From: Asparagopsis taxiformis
Taxonomy: Eukaryota; Rhodophyta; Florideophyceae; Bonnemaisoniales; Bonnemaisoniaceae
Assembly (NCBI GenBank): GCA_030407315.1
Contig: JALQPE010001955.1
Location: 62,001 to 126,000 of the forward strand
DNA length: 64,000 bases
Direction: 5' to 3'
The notes beneath the pieces were generated by a model. That model was given only the letters and a program-made list of their open reading frames with translations, had not been told where the DNA came from and made no database searches. Of the stretch, positions 39,576 through 49,286 are shown in pieces (positions within the stretch are counted from its first letter, which is position 1; each line of letters opens with the position of its first letter). Made by a program: the position numbers and the translations under genes.

Positions 39576-42500
39576 CTAGCCGTCGGAAAATTCTTCTCCG
39601 TCTTCGTCCTCATCATAATCAGGATCTCCCGGCAGAATAGGCATGAACGGGACCCCACCAATTGTGTAGTCCATAGGCTTGCGTTCTGGCTTGCGTTCTG
39701 CCGTCTTCATCCGCATCATTCCGAGCTGCCCTGTCTTCGGCCTACGATCTTTCTTGACCGGGATGGGAACAACTGTCTTGTGGCGAACATTGACAGGTCC
39801 CGGTTGACTTTGCCTGGCAGACCGGCGCGGAGCATTGGGGATTACTTCTTCTTCGAATCCCAACCGCCTGATGAAACCAAACGAAACATTGTCGGGAATC
39901 GGATACGACGCATTCCTGAAATACGTGTGATACCTCGTTGTCGTGTGTGACACTACTCTGTCGACATGCCCTGCCCCGGCATGTTGTACATGGCCGTGAC
40001 CGATGAAGACTGAACGTGGCGGAACGATTACCTTCTTCAGCTTCATCGCCTTGGCGTACATATCTAATTCCAGCGCTTTGGAAAAGACGTACTTGTGGGA
40101 CCCTGGACACACCCAGATAGGGAATGGGTCATCTCCGTTGGCAATAACAAAGTAACCCGGAAGTTGATCTTTGCGGTCGCGAGGAGGAACAGGGAAATCA
40201 TTGTGTGGGACCTGCCGAGGACACCCCTTTCCCGTTATCAAAAACCGTCCCCCAGATGCCGGCATGACAAGTTTTTCTCCCGGTAAACCGCACTCCTCCA
40301 GCCCTATCAGCCGGACAAGGATTCCCAACCACACATCCAGCAGGGCTCGCCGCTCACAAACTTGAACCGGTCGATATGCGTCTCATCGTTCTCGGCATAG
40401 TCAACCAGGCAGTGGCGCGTAGACGTGAAGCGAGCCCTCCCCTCATTCCGGTTCTTCTCATCTGTTTCATCGTCCCCAGTATTGACAATGGGACTCCACA
40501 GCTGCCGGTTCCCAGGGTCCTTGTGCACCTCCTCCCCCTCCCATGTTCCCAAGAAGTACCGAAACAATTCCTGGTTAGGAATTTCTTCCATGAGACCCAA
40601 GTCAAATGGGAACTTGTCCGACGCATCGAGGTAGCTTACATCCGCGAAATTGTGCATCACCGTATACCCTCGCTCGTTGATTTCCGTTCGGCAATTGTGG
40701 AAGTACGCCATACCAGTGCCGGCCTCATACGAATCCTTCCAGCTTGTAGACATTCGCGCAACCTGGGCGAAGTCCAGCCTCGAGGGTAGAAAAGTCGATG
40801 TAGGCTCACACATCGCCTTGGCAGCCATCTTCCACGCTGCGAAAAACATCGGATAGATGGTGTCGATCTCGAAAACAAGATGACGAGCCCGATGTTGCTC
40901 CGGAATATGCAGCCCCTCAAACACAGGGTCCATCGCCACTTGCTTCAAATACCTCACCTCTCTGCCCTCCTCATCGATTTCCACACTCTCCAATAACAAC
41001 CTGAGCTCAATCGGGGGCAGACAGCCAACCCTCACCGATGCGATGACGTCCGCGGGACGCTGCGCCAGATGATGCCCTTCAGCTCGGTCTTTGACTTCGA
41101 AATCGTCAGGAAGAGATGGCATACGGTCGTCGAACAGGAGGTCGTGTTCAGAAGGAGAGTCACGAACGATGTAACCGTCTTCATCGACTTCGACTCCTTC
41201 CGGAACAGTGAGTGTAATTGTCACTTCGCGGACCCCCTTGCTTTTGACATGGCCCTCGTCTGCACTGTTGTTTTCTTCCTCGTCCGAAACGTTATGGACA
41301 GATTCTTGGTTGGAGGGAGTCGCACCAGCACGTTGGTTATCTTGGGGGACAATCTCAACGGCAGAATCGGGGGAACGGGCGGAGTCTTCGTCAACCTCAT
41401 CACCGGAAGCAGTGGCTTGTTGTTGATCGGTGGGTTTATCAACAACGGCCTGCTCTTCTTCCCCGGCGGATTGTTGTACCACAACCGGCTCTTCTTCCTC
41501 GAGTCGTGTGCTCCCCGTCGAGCGAAGTCGCTGTGAACGGCGGCGGATGCCATGCGAAGCAGGCTCATGTTCGACATTCCGCTGCTTCTTGTGAGTGAGT
41601 CTCACATTGGCAGCAGAAGGGCGGCGTTTGCGTCGAGCCTTAGTCTTCTTCTTCAATGTCGGATTGAGAAACTCTTTCAAGTTCGTTTCCAAATCCTGTA
41701 AACGCGTGGTTCTCCGTCGCATTCGAACCTCACTGCTCCGGTCGTCCCCTCTATACATTGCAATGGCATTGGTGAGATGCCATTGCAACTCCTTCGGCTG
41801 CTTAACCGACCCAATTGCCATCTCTGTGCTCAGAAATGACTTGCGCATAATACTCTTTGGGCGCCCAAACGCAGCGTACAGAGAATTTGCTATTGCAGTC
41901 ACGCGACGGAAGTATGTATAGAAGTCGTTCACGTCAAAGCGTCCATCCGGACGTCCACCATGAGCAGGGTTCAAGTACTCCGAAAGACCACGCAAGACGA
42001 AGACAAAGTTTTCTTCCAGCAACTCGCGCACTATCTTGTGGTCCAGGTGCGTTATCCCAATCTCGTTGCGGCGCTCGGAATTGTTCAGCTCACGCAACAC
42101 GTCGTCGAGAACAGGATGCTTCAGCGTTGCTATAGCCAAACGCGTCCACCGCCGGGCCGTGTTCGTTGAATTCATCATCCCCATGAACTGCGCCTCGAAC
42201 AATGTTCGGATGACATCAGACTCACGCAAGTCGCCAGCGTTTTCCACGTTATTTGCAACAGCAATCGTACGGATGAACTGCTGGATGGACGACAAGATTC
42301 GAACCAGGGAGCGCTCCGTCAGTTGCGTCCCAGTCGTATGGTTCGACTCTGCACTCTTGTGGATGATCTCATGAGGCTGAAGATCACTGTCGTCCTTGCG
42401 GCGAAGGTAGTACACATCCAGAGGCTGAGTAACCCAGCGCAAGCGGTTTGCGTCCTGTGGAAGCTTGGTTCTGTGCATACGGGTGAGGCGCGTGAAGTCA

Positions 42501-43549
42501 TCGGCAATGCTATGCATAGCATTGAGACGATGCAGTCCGTCGATCACGGTCACGTTCGCATTGGCATGGAATTTGCCATTCTGGAACAGACGCGTGTCGG
42601 CGGGCAGATGCGTGTTCTGCGACCTCAGCACCGTCACAGTGATACGCGAAGAGCTCACATACCCCACAGCCAACATATTGTTGCGCAGGTCCTCCACGTG
42701 GTCTTCTTTCACATCCCGAAGGGTCACGGCCGGTTCCACTAGCTGCCTCACCAACACAGTCGCTCCTTCTCCGACGTAATCCGACGTCACAAACTTGGGC
42801 ACCGTAATTTGCGTCCCCTGCTGCTCACGAATGCTCTCCGCCACCTCCGGTTCGTCGTCCACCTCGGTTACGTCCTGCGTAGTAGCCTCGGTGACGTTGG
42901 AGCGAGCAGGGTGCTTCGTGCCTCCCGAAACCGGGACGGAGCGTGCTGGATGCTTCGTGCCTCCACTGGAGGGTCTTGCAGAGCGAGCAGGGCGCTTCGT
43001 GCCTCCCGAAACCGGAATGGAGCGTGCTGGATGCTTCGTACCCCCCGAACCAGTGATTTCGCCTGCTGGACCGGTACTCGGCATCTGTCCCGAGCTGGCC
43101 TGGTTCGTCGCTGCGTTGAAGTTTGACGCTGCAGCAGGGGTACGAATGTCGCTAGGGCCATCCTCCGCAGCGGGGCGCATCATCCGAGTATCCCAAGGGT
43201 AAAACGCCGCGGCGTATGCTCCACCCATCGTCTCCGGCGGTCCCTCGGCGCCATCAAACATGTACGGGAACGGGAGGTCCTTGAACTTGTCCTTAGTCGC
43301 AATGTTGCGCACGACAATATAGTCCGCCTCGTCGGTTTCCGGCAGCTTGTGGTTGTGCAGCGTGCGCGGAAGGCCAACATCGCCACCAGCAGTGCTCACC
43401 GAAGCCGTCCCAATATGCACAGCCGCATCGTCCACGTCTGCAAACAAATTGACATCGACGCCGCGCTTGAGTCCGCGCGACTCCGCTGACGCGCTCACTT
43501 GATCGCCGCAAACCGTTGAAAACAAACTGCTGAAATGCGTATCCGCCAT
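39576..43549 (-). pseudogene. Element Y ParB-like + 2OG-Fe(II) dioxygenase gene with one frameshift
   Basis: The ATG at 43,549 is in a strong context (ACCATGG). The N-terminal part has four SGGTK[HR]PARS basic repeats (42,898-43,056). The ParB-like domain has TLRDVKEDHVEDLRNNM and IDGLHRLNAM near residue 335. After a long linker with basic runs comes the oxygenase: NERGYTVMHNFADV, HID near residue 1,057, then the frame breaks. The frame ending at 40,307 overlaps the one that resumes by 40,334, and that second frame has no ATG. It continues with WVCPGSHKYVFSK, VPPRSVFIGHGHVQHAGAGH and TTRYHTYFRN, giving the distal His and Arg. The PGSH and H-A-G motifs resemble phytanoyl-CoA-hydroxylase-type oxygenases. 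It is probably a single-base indel, real or from sequencing; an intron is not evident. Joined length would be about 1,320 residues. Divergent from the methyltransferase-SET gene. Confidence 0.8.
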
Positions 43550-43837
43550 GGTTGTTGAGTTGGAAAGGAAAAGCGATGGTTGACGTTGACGTATTGGAGT
43601 GATGTGGATGGTAGGTTTCACGTTGCTTGAAGAATGGTCGTGAACGCCAATCGCTGGAAATAATAACACAATACAACCGAAATTTTGTTAGGTACAAACC
43701 TATCGTGACCGCTGGAATGCAAGACAGGCAATCGAGATGTGAGTGTCCGTTCGGAACGGGCCCGAGTCGGGCTCTCGAAACCTGACGAGGTGGCGTGAAG
43801 CAGGCAGTGTCCTTGATGTGTAATGTGTTAAAATTAC

Positions 43838-44107
43838 AGCTGTCAAGCTAGGCGGCTTTTGGGGCGGCTGCGAGCACCCCTTTATCCGGGGAACACCCTG
43901 ATTTGAGTTAAAATTTGGGCTATTCTCAAAAACATGCACATGTGAACATGTTTTTGAGATGGGGGTGTGCCGTACGGCACAATCGACCCGCCCAAATCGT
44001 TGATTTTTGCAAGATTTTTTGTGCCCGAAATTTTAGAATTTCTGGGCTGGCCAGCAGTGCATCTGAGCTGGACATCCACCGGACGTCCATTTCAGGTTGG
44101 TCGTGTG
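43838..44107 (+). repeat. Element Y repeat, copy 2
   Basis: Same nested palindromes as copy 1 (about 43,924-43,959 and GTGCCGTACGGCAC after it). Its left flank (AATTACAGCTGT, AAGCTAGGC, GCGAGCACCCC) recurs inverted at 49,066-49,105. Together with the 48,840-49,105 copy it makes an inverted pair of about 270 bp around the methyltransferase-SET gene. Confidence 0.85.
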
Positions 44108-44264
44108 CTGCCTACATCCACGCATTGCAGAAACTAAGCCAGCGGGTTCACTACTAATACAAAGTACACGGAATATGAGTAACGTGATGGGTGAGTAGTG
44201 TTTGTGTTGAGGGAGTAAGGCGGGACCATGATGAAACACGGAAAAAGATGTCACCCAAGCATAA

Positions 44265-44606
44265 CTTAGGCTTCAAGCCTGGAATCGAACCTTCGTAAGA
44301 CGCGATTTTGCCTACAGTTAGTGCTTACAGAAGCCAGTGATGGCCCCGCTCGGGGCGGCGGCCGGTTCCTGGGGCCGTTGTGGCCAAATTAGACCCCTGA
44401 TTTGAATTAAAATTTGGGCTATTCTCAAAAACATGCAGATGTGAACATGTTTTTGAGATGGGGGTGTGCCGTACGGCACAATCGACCTGCCCAAATCGTT
44501 GATTTTTTACAATTTTTTGTGCCCGAAATTTTAGAATTTCTGGGCTGGCCAGCAGTGCAATCGAGCTGGACATCCACCGGACGTCCATTTCAGGTTGGTC
44601 GTGAGA
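44265..44606 (+). repeat. Element Y repeat, copy 3
   Basis: Includes the ACAGTTAGTGCTTACAGAAG lead-in, CCCCGCTCGGGG and GGGGCCGTTGTGGCC, then the 230-bp palindromic core ending in CCACCGGACGTCC. Lies in the intergenic region between the divergent Y genes. Confidence 0.85.
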
Positions 44607-45090
44607 GAGTGAGGCGGGACCATGATGGAACAAGGACCAAGACCTGTCCCTGATTGAGCCTGAAATTGACCCTTCGTGACGCCTTACAGTTAGTGCTTAC
44701 AGAAGCCAGTGATGACCCTCGGGTAGACGCGATTTGTGAGAACGTGATGGACCCCGACGTCGGTTGGCGGTGCGGCCAGGTTCACTGGGGCCGTTGTGGC
44801 TTCAAGCCTGGAATCGAACCTAGACGCGACCAGTTAGTGCTTACAGAAGCAGTGATTCGTTCTGGGGCCGTTGTGGCCAAATTAGAAGCCTGATTTGAAT
44901 TAAAATTTGGGCTATTCTCAAAAACATGCACATGTGAACATGTTTTTGAGATGGGGGTGTGCCGTACGGCACAATCGACCGCCCAAATCGATGTTTTTTT
45001 GCAATATTTTTGCTGCCCGAAATTGTAGAATTTCTGGTCTGGCCAGCAATGCATCTGAGCTGGACATCCCCATGTCCAGTGGCCGTCCGG
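44607..45090 (+). repeat. Element Y repeat, copy 4 with rearranged lead-in
   Basis: The lead-in segment is duplicated and scrambled (44,690-44,870), followed by the palindromic core at about 44,870-45,080. The right end diverges before the GGACGTCC motif. Closest Y repeat to the methyltransferase-SET start. Confidence 0.82.
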
Positions 45091-45419
45091 ATGTCGCTCA
45101 CCTGGTAAGCGTGATGCACCTGTGACAACCTATGTGACTGCAGTCACAGCCGCCATGGCGGCCGTGCAGTACAACCCTCAAAGACAGGGAATCACAATCT
45201 TTTTAAAATTTTTGTCTACCACGTATCCGTCACAACTTATTACCTACACCGGTTACGGGTTTCAAGACCTTTCCAGTGCTGTGTACCCGTATACTCTGTT
45301 CCGTTCGATATCAACCAGTGTTCCTCACGAAAGAGTGCAAACGTCACGAGATACGTCGTCAAATTTGACTGTCTCGCCGAGCGGTCGCCATCCTGTACCG
45401 AATTTCCACTCATTCCATT
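45091..45419. promoter_or_regulatory. Upstream region of the methyltransferase-SET gene
   Basis: About 330 bp between the last Y repeat and the ATG; presumed promoter and leader. No clear TATA box. The short leader before the ATG ends TTCCATT, like the TTCATT before the ATG of the neighbouring coiled-coil gene at 49,287. Confidence 0.35.
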
Positions 45420-48400
45420 ATGACGAATAAGCGCAGGCGCAACAGCAATCCGATCGTTGACGACGCAACCGTGCCAATTCTGCGCGAACCCGCTAGCCCT
45501 TGGGAGGATTCTAGTGACATGGGTACACGTCGAAACGTAGGTCGCGCCGCCCGCGAAACTACTCTCGCTGGCAAAGACTTCCTCCGCCTCTTGCTGGATT
45601 TGTTCGCCCACTCAAGTTTCGCAGACTTGACGGACAAGCCGGGAGGTTTCACATACGCGGACCTTGGCGCTTGGGTTGCGCAGGGCACGGAAGAACAATT
45701 TCTGGCGCTGCAAGGTCGACTCAGCATGGCCTTCAGCGGTCGTTCGAAGAATGCTGGAGTCGAGGCGGATGTTGCCGAAATCGTCATGGCAGAGATGAAC
45801 GTTGAGCGAGCCAAGCAGATTGTTCGTCTGGCATTACCGATTGCCGAGTTTTCAAGACAGGATGAGCGTATCGGGCAATGGGTTGAGCACTGCATCCTTT
45901 CTGGGATCGTGCCGCAGACCTTCCTTATTGGATGTAACATGCTTCCTTCGCCACTACAGGCGCCGCAGCGCGGGGAACCAAGCGCCTTCGTTCTTGCTCC
46001 ACCGGAAACGTTCGAGGTATTGATGTATTTCCAAGCGTTGTCTATCATCCGAAATCACAACAAGAACCTGCCGCGTCGCCGAATAGGCGACGCGGCCGAG
46101 GAGGGGAACGAAGCCGCACGCGTCCCAGCCCATCGGAAAAGCACTAATCGAGCTTGTTACGTGGTTCAAGTTTTATACCATGCTTGGACCGATGTGGCCT
46201 TCGCCGCAAAGTTTTCCAGCTTCGAAGAGTTGATGGCGCCGTACATCATTTTCGACAGCAGTGAGCATTGGTTTGACGTGCTCGATGAAGGTCTATTCGC
46301 ACCGATGGAGCAGAAGCTAGATCTCTACCACGACAAAGCTCCCCTATCTCATCCTGATGGATATGGTGGAAAAGTAGAGACAAGAACCAGTGCGCAGCAC
46401 AGTGTATTTAGGGACCTTGTGAGGAAGTTCTTCGACCGGTTGCAGTTTCTTATCGTCAACCCGGACCTGTACACCTGGCCGGAGTCCGACCGCTGGGGGG
46501 CGCTGGAAATATACTTGTCAAGCGGAAATCCGGACAAGCTGCCAGCGTACTTTGACACCCTCGACGAAGACGTTATGGCTGTCCTCCGCCCGGCACCACA
46601 AGCCGCGGACGCAGAAAAGGTCCCCAAGCCGGTTGATGACACTCCCACTCGTCGCAACACAGGAGGGAGAGGTTTGGTTCCGTCGACAAGACACACAACC
46701 AGGCTTCAACTTGGACCTGGGAGGACCAGTCTTACTGCCCAAGGGCCGTCGTCTCCCCCGTCACCGTCACCCCATGCGACAGAAGAGCAGGAAAGTGAAG
46801 GGCAGGCTCTCGCAAAGGACTTTCTTTCGAAAATGAGTCAGTATTGCCGGGTGTACGACGTCCCTTTCGAAGATTTGGTCAGTGCCGACGAGAGCCGAGA
46901 ACACGTGCCCATCACGGGCAACGTTCAGCTCATTCTGACAGATCCGCCCTACAATGTTCGTCGTAAGAGGAACGATTCCAACTCTTCGTACGACAGGCTA
47001 ACTGCAGAAGATATGCAGGCTAGCATCGAAGTGTTTGACGAGCTGTTGCGCCCCGGTGGCCACGGCATCGTGTTCTGCTCCGTTTTGCAGTTCTACGAAT
47101 GGTTCCATTACTTGGAAACGTACAAAGGACCGCAGTCAGAAGGCCCAACCGATGCTGCTGCCAGTGATGACGGGTCGGATGAAGAAGAGGTTACGTCCAT
47201 GAATTCGGACTCCGAAGCATCGCAGCACAGTGGCGAAGAAAGTGCGGATGAGGAGGAGGAGGAGGACGAGGAGGAGGAGGACGTCGTTCGGAATTCAGTT
47301 TTCTTCGTTGACGAGGTACCTCTGTTGTTTGTCCGACTACCTGGGCACCTCTATCAAATGCCGGGGCGGAAGAGGTACCAACGCATGAACATGGCAGAGG
47401 TCGCTATCCACTTCTGGAAGCGAGGTGTTCCGTTCAAGACTGGAAGCGAGATGGTGGCCTATAGGAACCACGGATACATGGACGGCACGTACCCGGCGTG
47501 GTGCAACGTCACCATCAATATGCCCGCCATCGATTCGAATGAGATGGTGTGGCGAACAAGGAGCACAACCGGTGCTACGGTCAGAGTTCGTGCAGAGCAG
47601 AAGAGCGTCGCTCTCATGATGGAGTTGATCAGCCAGCATTCACAGCCTGGTGATATTGTTGTCGATCCATTCTCTGGCACTTTCGCAACGGGAAAAGCAG
47701 CTATGAGCTTGCCTGAGCACCGTGTTTTCGTCGGCAGTGACATGGACAAATTGTGTGTGGCACGATCGCTTCCAAAGCTGTGTGCAGTCATGTCACGTGT
47801 AATTCTTTCAAACAACACTGACATGAGGGTCACGACAGAAGCGAAACAGAGTGCTGAGAAGTTCTTGGCGTCCCCCTCTGTCACGATGCGTACACAGAGG
47901 GAACGCAGGATCATCGAACCCCCACCTGGCCTTCCCCTGTACCAGAGGTTCCCGAAATATATTCGGCAGTACCTCTGGCAGCTGTGCCCAGAGTCGATTG
48001 CGTCGCACGAGCACATGGAAAAACCGGTACATTATTGGCCACCTTCCCTGCGCCGCTGGTTGCAAACTGAAAACCCTCGCGTGATGCGGGCACACGATTG
48101 TGTTGCGAAAAAATTGAGCGTTCGACCATCGCTGATTAAGCATCCAAATGCAGGAAGAGGGCTCTTCGCTGAACAGACATTTAATGTTGGCGACGAAGTA
48201 TGTGCATACTACGGAACTGTTGTGTACTCTGATATGAGCAAGGAGTCGATGAGGTTCGCGTACGGAGAGGGTCACATGGCGATAACGAAGGAAACATTCT
48301 TGATGTATGCCATCAAGCTGTATGCAACAGCGGAGGACGACGAAAACATCGAGCATCCAATTTGGATTGTTCCGGCTCCGTTCTGTTCGGCGCAGTTCAT

Positions 48401-48626
48401 CAACGACCCGCGGTATTTGCGAGGTGAGGACACTCCGGCGGAAGACACCAGGCGGATGGCCAACGTCGAGTTTGTCGAGAACTACAGCAGCGGTTCGACG
48501 GGGAAGAAGCTCAAGGCGAAGGACCTAGAAAATCCGAAGATCATTGTAGTACGTGCAATCCGCGATATCCGTCCGGGGCAGGAGCTCTACGTTCATTATG
48601 GGACAGCGTTTAGAGCATGGAATTAG
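45420..48626 (+). CDS. DNA N6/N4-methyltransferase + SET domain protein, 1,068 aa, intact
   Basis: ATG at 45,420. The N-terminal 480 residues are helical with no clear ParB motif. The methyltransferase has motif IV LILTDPPYNVRRK near residue 508, then LLRPGGHGIVFCS, a strongly acidic insert (about 577-622, runs of Glu/Asp), VAIHFWKRG, and motif I VVDPFSGTFATGKAAMS near 748. The order IV then I is beta class; DPPY suggests adenine N6. SET from about 900: AGRGLFAEQTFNVGDEV, SAQFINDP, PGQELYVHYG. The domain order matches the element X fusion minus ParB; here ParB is supplied by the divergent neighbour. Both enzymes would need S-adenosylmethionine. An AATAAA at 48,658-48,663 lies 32 bases past the stop. 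An inverted pair of Y repeats encloses the gene. Confidence 0.86.
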   Translation: MTNKRRRNSNPIVDDATVPILREPASPWEDSSDMGTRRNVGRAARETTLAGKDFLRLLLDLFAHSSFADLTDKPGGFTYADLGAWVAQGTEEQFLALQGRLSMAFSGRSKNAGVEADVAEIVMAEMNVERAKQIVRLALPIAEFSRQDERIGQWVEHCILSGIVPQTFLIGCNMLPSPLQAPQRGEPSAFVLAPPETFEVLMYFQALSIIRNHNKNLPRRRIGDAAEEGNEAARVPAHRKSTNRACYVVQVLYHAWTDVAFAAKFSSFEELMAPYIIFDSSEHWFDVLDEGLFAPMEQKLDLYHDKAPLSHPDGYGGKVETRTSAQHSVFRDLVRKFFDRLQFLIVNPDLYTWPESDRWGALEIYLSSGNPDKLPAYFDTLDEDVMAVLRPAPQAADAEKVPKPVDDTPTRRNTGGRGLVPSTRHTTRLQLGPGRTSLTAQGPSSPPSPSPHATEEQESEGQALAKDFLSKMSQYCRVYDVPFEDLVSADESREHVPITGNVQLILTDPPYNVRRKRNDSNSSYDRLTAEDMQASIEVFDELLRPGGHGIVFCSVLQFYEWFHYLETYKGPQSEGPTDAAASDDGSDEEEVTSMNSDSEASQHSGEESADEEEEEDEEEEDVVRNSVFFVDEVPLLFVRLPGHLYQMPGRKRYQRMNMAEVAIHFWKRGVPFKTGSEMVAYRNHGYMDGTYPAWCNVTINMPAIDSNEMVWRTRSTTGATVRVRAEQKSVALMMELISQHSQPGDIVVDPFSGTFATGKAAMSLPEHRVFVGSDMDKLCVARSLPKLCAVMSRVILSNNTDMRVTTEAKQSAEKFLASPSVTMRTQRERRIIEPPPGLPLYQRFPKYIRQYLWQLCPESIASHEHMEKPVHYWPPSLRRWLQTENPRVMRAHDCVAKKLSVRPSLIKHPNAGRGLFAEQTFNVGDEVCAYYGTVVYSDMSKESMRFAYGEGHMAITKETFLMYAIKLYATAEDDENIEHPIWIVPAPFCSAQFINDPRYLRGEDTPAEDTRRMANVEFVENYSSGSTGKKLKAKDLENPKIIVVRAIRDIRPGQELYVHYGTAFRAWN

Positions 48627-48839
48627 GGTCACGAAAGATGTTTTCATTTCGACTACAAATAAAGCTACGTTCCAGAGTTGAAGTATATCATATAATGCAG
48701 CATGTCCAGCCACCATTAGTCCAGGGTGAAACCTATTCGGCAGTACTCACCTGCCAAAAACCAATCGTTCACACTCCAGGTGCACTTCGTCCGAGCAGTG
48801 AACCTGACTGCTTGGTTGCTGTTATGCGTGCAGATGCAA

Positions 48840-49105
48840 AATACAAGACCAAGTTGAAATGGACGCCCGGTGGATGTCCAGCTCAGTTGCATTGCTGTCC
48901 GGCCCAGAAATTCTACAATTCAGGGCAGAAAAAAATATTGCAAAAAACATCGATTTCAGCGGGTCGATTGTGCCGTACGGCACACCCCCATCTCAAAAAC
49001 ATGTTCACATGTGCATGTTTTTGAGAATAGCCCAAATTTTAATTCAAATCAGGACGTCTTCCGGACATAGGGGTGCTCGCGGCCTAGCTCTACAGCTGTA
49101 ATTGT
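48840..49105 (-). repeat. Element Y repeat, copy 5 (inverted)
   Basis: Reverse orientation of copies 1-4: GGACGCCCGGTGGATGTCC, GTGCCGTACGGCAC, TCTCAAAAACATG/CATGTTTTTGAGA, then GGGGTGCTCGCGGCCTAGC and ACAGCTGTAATT. It pairs with 43,838-44,107. Confidence 0.87.
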
Positions 49106-49286
49106 ACCTCATTAAATACTGTTGATGACTGCCTACCGTATACAATCTGGGCTGTTGGCGTATTCTCCGGTACTTGACCTGACCTGAACGTTCATCGCAG
49201 ACCGTTGTGGTTACCGACACTATACAGCAATCTTTTTTGTATCTCGTGCAACTCAATCTTCCCATCGCTTCCGGGAAAGCTTCATT

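Noticed and set aside
44270..44345. tRNA gene on the minus strand (GGTTCGATTCC matches the B box; GGCTTC...GAAGCC ends)
   Set aside because: The T stem does not pair, no D or anticodon arm forms and no good A box exists; at most a degenerate tRNA-derived fragment within the Y repeat. The same applies near 44,811.
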